From assembly GCA_028288875.1 (NCBI GenBank), contig JAQGHK010000449.1, positions 1-7,471 of the forward strand: DNA of 7,471 bases, read 5' to 3'. Made by a program: the position numbers and the translations under genes. A model generated the notes under the pieces. The model ran no database searches and was not told the origin of the DNA. It was given only the letters and a program-made list of their open reading frames with translations. This document shows positions 6,164 through 7,471 of the stretch, piece after piece (the stretch's first letter is position 1; each line of letters begins with the position of its first letter). The DNA comes from Phycisphaerales bacterium (GTDB lineage: Bacteria > Planctomycetota > Phycisphaerae > Tepidisphaerales > Tepidisphaeraceae).

Positions 6164-7471
6164 TTAGTGGGCCAGAGTCGGGCTAGGCGTGACAAGAATG
6201 ACGACGGTCGTCCGCGGCTTGACGGAAACGCTTCCCGCGACTTTTCGGCCCGATGGAAATTCCGTTGCCGTCGTCGCGTCGGGCGGCATGGCCACCTCAA
6301 ACGACTGATCCCGCGTCATGTTCATGGCAATCAGATACGGGCCGTAATGTAGGGTGTAGAACTGGCCTTTGCCGTTATAGGGATTTTCTTTTCCGGGCTG
6401 AGCAGATACATCAGGCGGACTCTTGGCGATCGGTTGAACAACGCCCGCGTAGGCCGAGTGCAGGTCTGCATCGGGATATTTGATTCCACCATTTCCAAAC
6501 GCCATGTTCGTCCAGTCCGGCCAGGTGAAACGCATTCCACTGTCGTCAAACTTTGTATCTTCACGCACGGTGGCGATACGGTCATAGGTGGGTGTAACGT
6601 GATGCACACGTGCGAGGTTGTTGATCCCGAAGCGTGCCCGCCAGTAGAGCGACACGTAAAGCGTCTCATCGCCATTTTTCAAACCAAGCACGCCGTCTTC
6701 TTCGTCGGAAAACACGTAGTTCTGTTGGCCCTTACTCATTGGCAGAAGGTGTGAACCCTTGGGCTGGGACTGAATCAATTCGTATTCATCAGGCGTCGCG
6801 AGACGGCCGATCGTGGTACGCAACGGCTGAGCCCGGTCGTTCATCGCCTCCACTTCCGAGGCGAAAAGCTGGTTGTCGGCAATCATCTGTTGCGCGTAAC
6901 CAATGAGCTTTGGGTCCAGCGTCATGGCCGCGACCTGCAAGGCACTCGCATCCCGCGTAGCACGTTGGGCGTAGGCGATCTCTCCCGGGTAGTGCGCGTC
7001 GCGCCATCCAACAATCTGCTCCAGCCGCATCGCTTCGTGACCCTCACCATCGAGTGCCGGATAGCGGAATTGACAGCGGGCTTCGGCAATCTTGATCAGT
7101 TGCTGGCGGATTTTTTCATCGCCGGGCTCGCCAAGCGAAGGTCGGGTCACATCGTAAATCTCGCTCACTAGATCAATGACCTCGCCATAGGTTCCGACAT
7201 ATCCCAACTCGCGCGTCAGCCCTTTCTCAGTCAACTGAAGGTAGTTGGCGCCAACATTCCACAGATGCCCGCCGGAATCGCTGTCCGTCCAAGGTTGTAG
7301 GCCGACGGATTCGTAGAGATAGCGCTTAGCATCTGCTTCAGACAATGCCTTTGCAGGATCGAGCGCTGCGATGCCCCGATTCGGCAGGTAGATCCCGTTC
7401 GTATCATTCAGCATCGTCTGATTGGTGTAGAGACGGCGGTTTTTGCGGTGCCAGTCGCGGGTCGCGAGCAA
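6164..7471 (-). CDS. Uncharacterised protein, probably carbohydrate-active (5' truncated)
   Basis: The frame runs from the window edge to TAA at 6166-6164, giving 435-436 visible residues. The first codon is TTG at the very edge and reads as internal, so the N-terminus is missing. I do not recognise a named family. The visible N-terminal half (about 1-210) looks alpha-helical, with conserved-looking blocks RRLYTNQTM, YLYESVGLQPWTDSDSGG and KGLTRELGYVGTYGEVIDLV. The rest is beta-rich: YVFSDEEDGVLGLKNGDETL (252-271), LYWRARFGINNLARVHHVTP, DDSGMRFTWPDWTNMAFGNG. The end, HYGPYLIAMNMTRDQSFEVAMP...SGRKVAGSVSVKPRTTVVILV, resembles the terminal beta-sandwich of secreted glycan-degrading enzymes. A helical domain followed by a beta-sandwich is the arrangement of several polysaccharide lyases, and a lyase-like gene lies nearby, so a role in polysaccharide breakdown is plausible but unproven. 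No signal peptide can be judged. It is convergent with the PEP-CTERM gene and so separately transcribed. Confidence 0.75.
   Translation of the reverse strand: MLATRDWHRKNRRLYTNQTMLNDTNGIYLPNRGIAALDPAKALSEADAKRYLYESVGLQPWTDSDSGGHLWNVGANYLQLTEKGLTRELGYVGTYGEVIDLVSEIYDVTRPSLGEPGDEKIRQQLIKIAEARCQFRYPALDGEGHEAMRLEQIVGWRDAHYPGEIAYAQRATRDASALQVAAMTLDPKLIGYAQQMIADNQLFASEVEAMNDRAQPLRTTIGRLATPDEYELIQSQPKGSHLLPMSKGQQNYVFSDEEDGVLGLKNGDETLYVSLYWRARFGINNLARVHHVTPTYDRIATVREDTKFDDSGMRFTWPDWTNMAFGNGGIKYPDADLHSAYAGVVQPIAKSPPDVSAQPGKENPYNGKGQFYTLHYGPYLIAMNMTRDQSFEVAMPPDATTATEFPSGRKVAGSVSVKPRTTVVILVTPSPTLAH

Noticed and set aside
6032..6352. Small plus-strand gene of 106 codons after the PEP-CTERM gene
   Set aside because: It would begin at a TTG, run straight through the terminator hairpin and overlap the C-terminal coding region of the convergent gene. 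No ribosome site or protein pattern supports it.

Overview
The window looks like part of a Planctomycetota chromosome, most likely class Phycisphaerae. This is inferred from three things: GC-rich DNA, a XylR-type regulator beside a polysaccharide-lyase-like gene, and a very long Gly/Thr/Asn/Ala-rich surface protein that carries a planctomycete-style dockerin pair followed by a PEP-CTERM sorting tail. No marker gene fixes the taxonomy, so this is a judgement from protein style.

Layout. Positions 1-1695 (+) hold the C-terminal part of a heparinase II/III-like protein whose 5' end lies before the window. Eight bases later, 1704-2954 (+) encodes a complete XylR-like regulator: a LacI-type sugar-binding sensor fused to an AraC helix-turn-helix. 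A 68-base gap with a strong Shine-Dalgarno sequence leads to 3023-6028 (+), a 1001-residue secreted protein with a signal peptide, autotransporter-associated beta-strand repeats, an apparently inserted beta-rich module of about 70 residues, two EF-hand-like dockerin loops and a C-terminal PEP-CTERM anchor. A perfect 17-bp stem hairpin at 6054-6092 separates this gene from a convergent gene on the minus strand (7471-6164). The minus-strand gene is cut at its 5' end by the window edge. I do not recognise its family, but it has the general build of a helical-plus-beta-sandwich carbohydrate-active protein.

How the genes may work together. The lyase-like gene and the regulator are close enough to be co-transcribed, which fits a small polysaccharide-utilisation locus in which a sugar released from the polymer is sensed by the regulator. 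The PEP-CTERM protein could be a cell-surface or matrix component under the same control, and a 21-bp-spaced direct repeat just upstream of it is a weak candidate operator. These functional links are inferred from context, not shown. No RNA genes, CRISPR arrays, insertion sequences or attachment sites were seen. The window is best described as ordinary planctomycete accessory polysaccharide and surface biology with a few details worth checking, not as a clearly new system.
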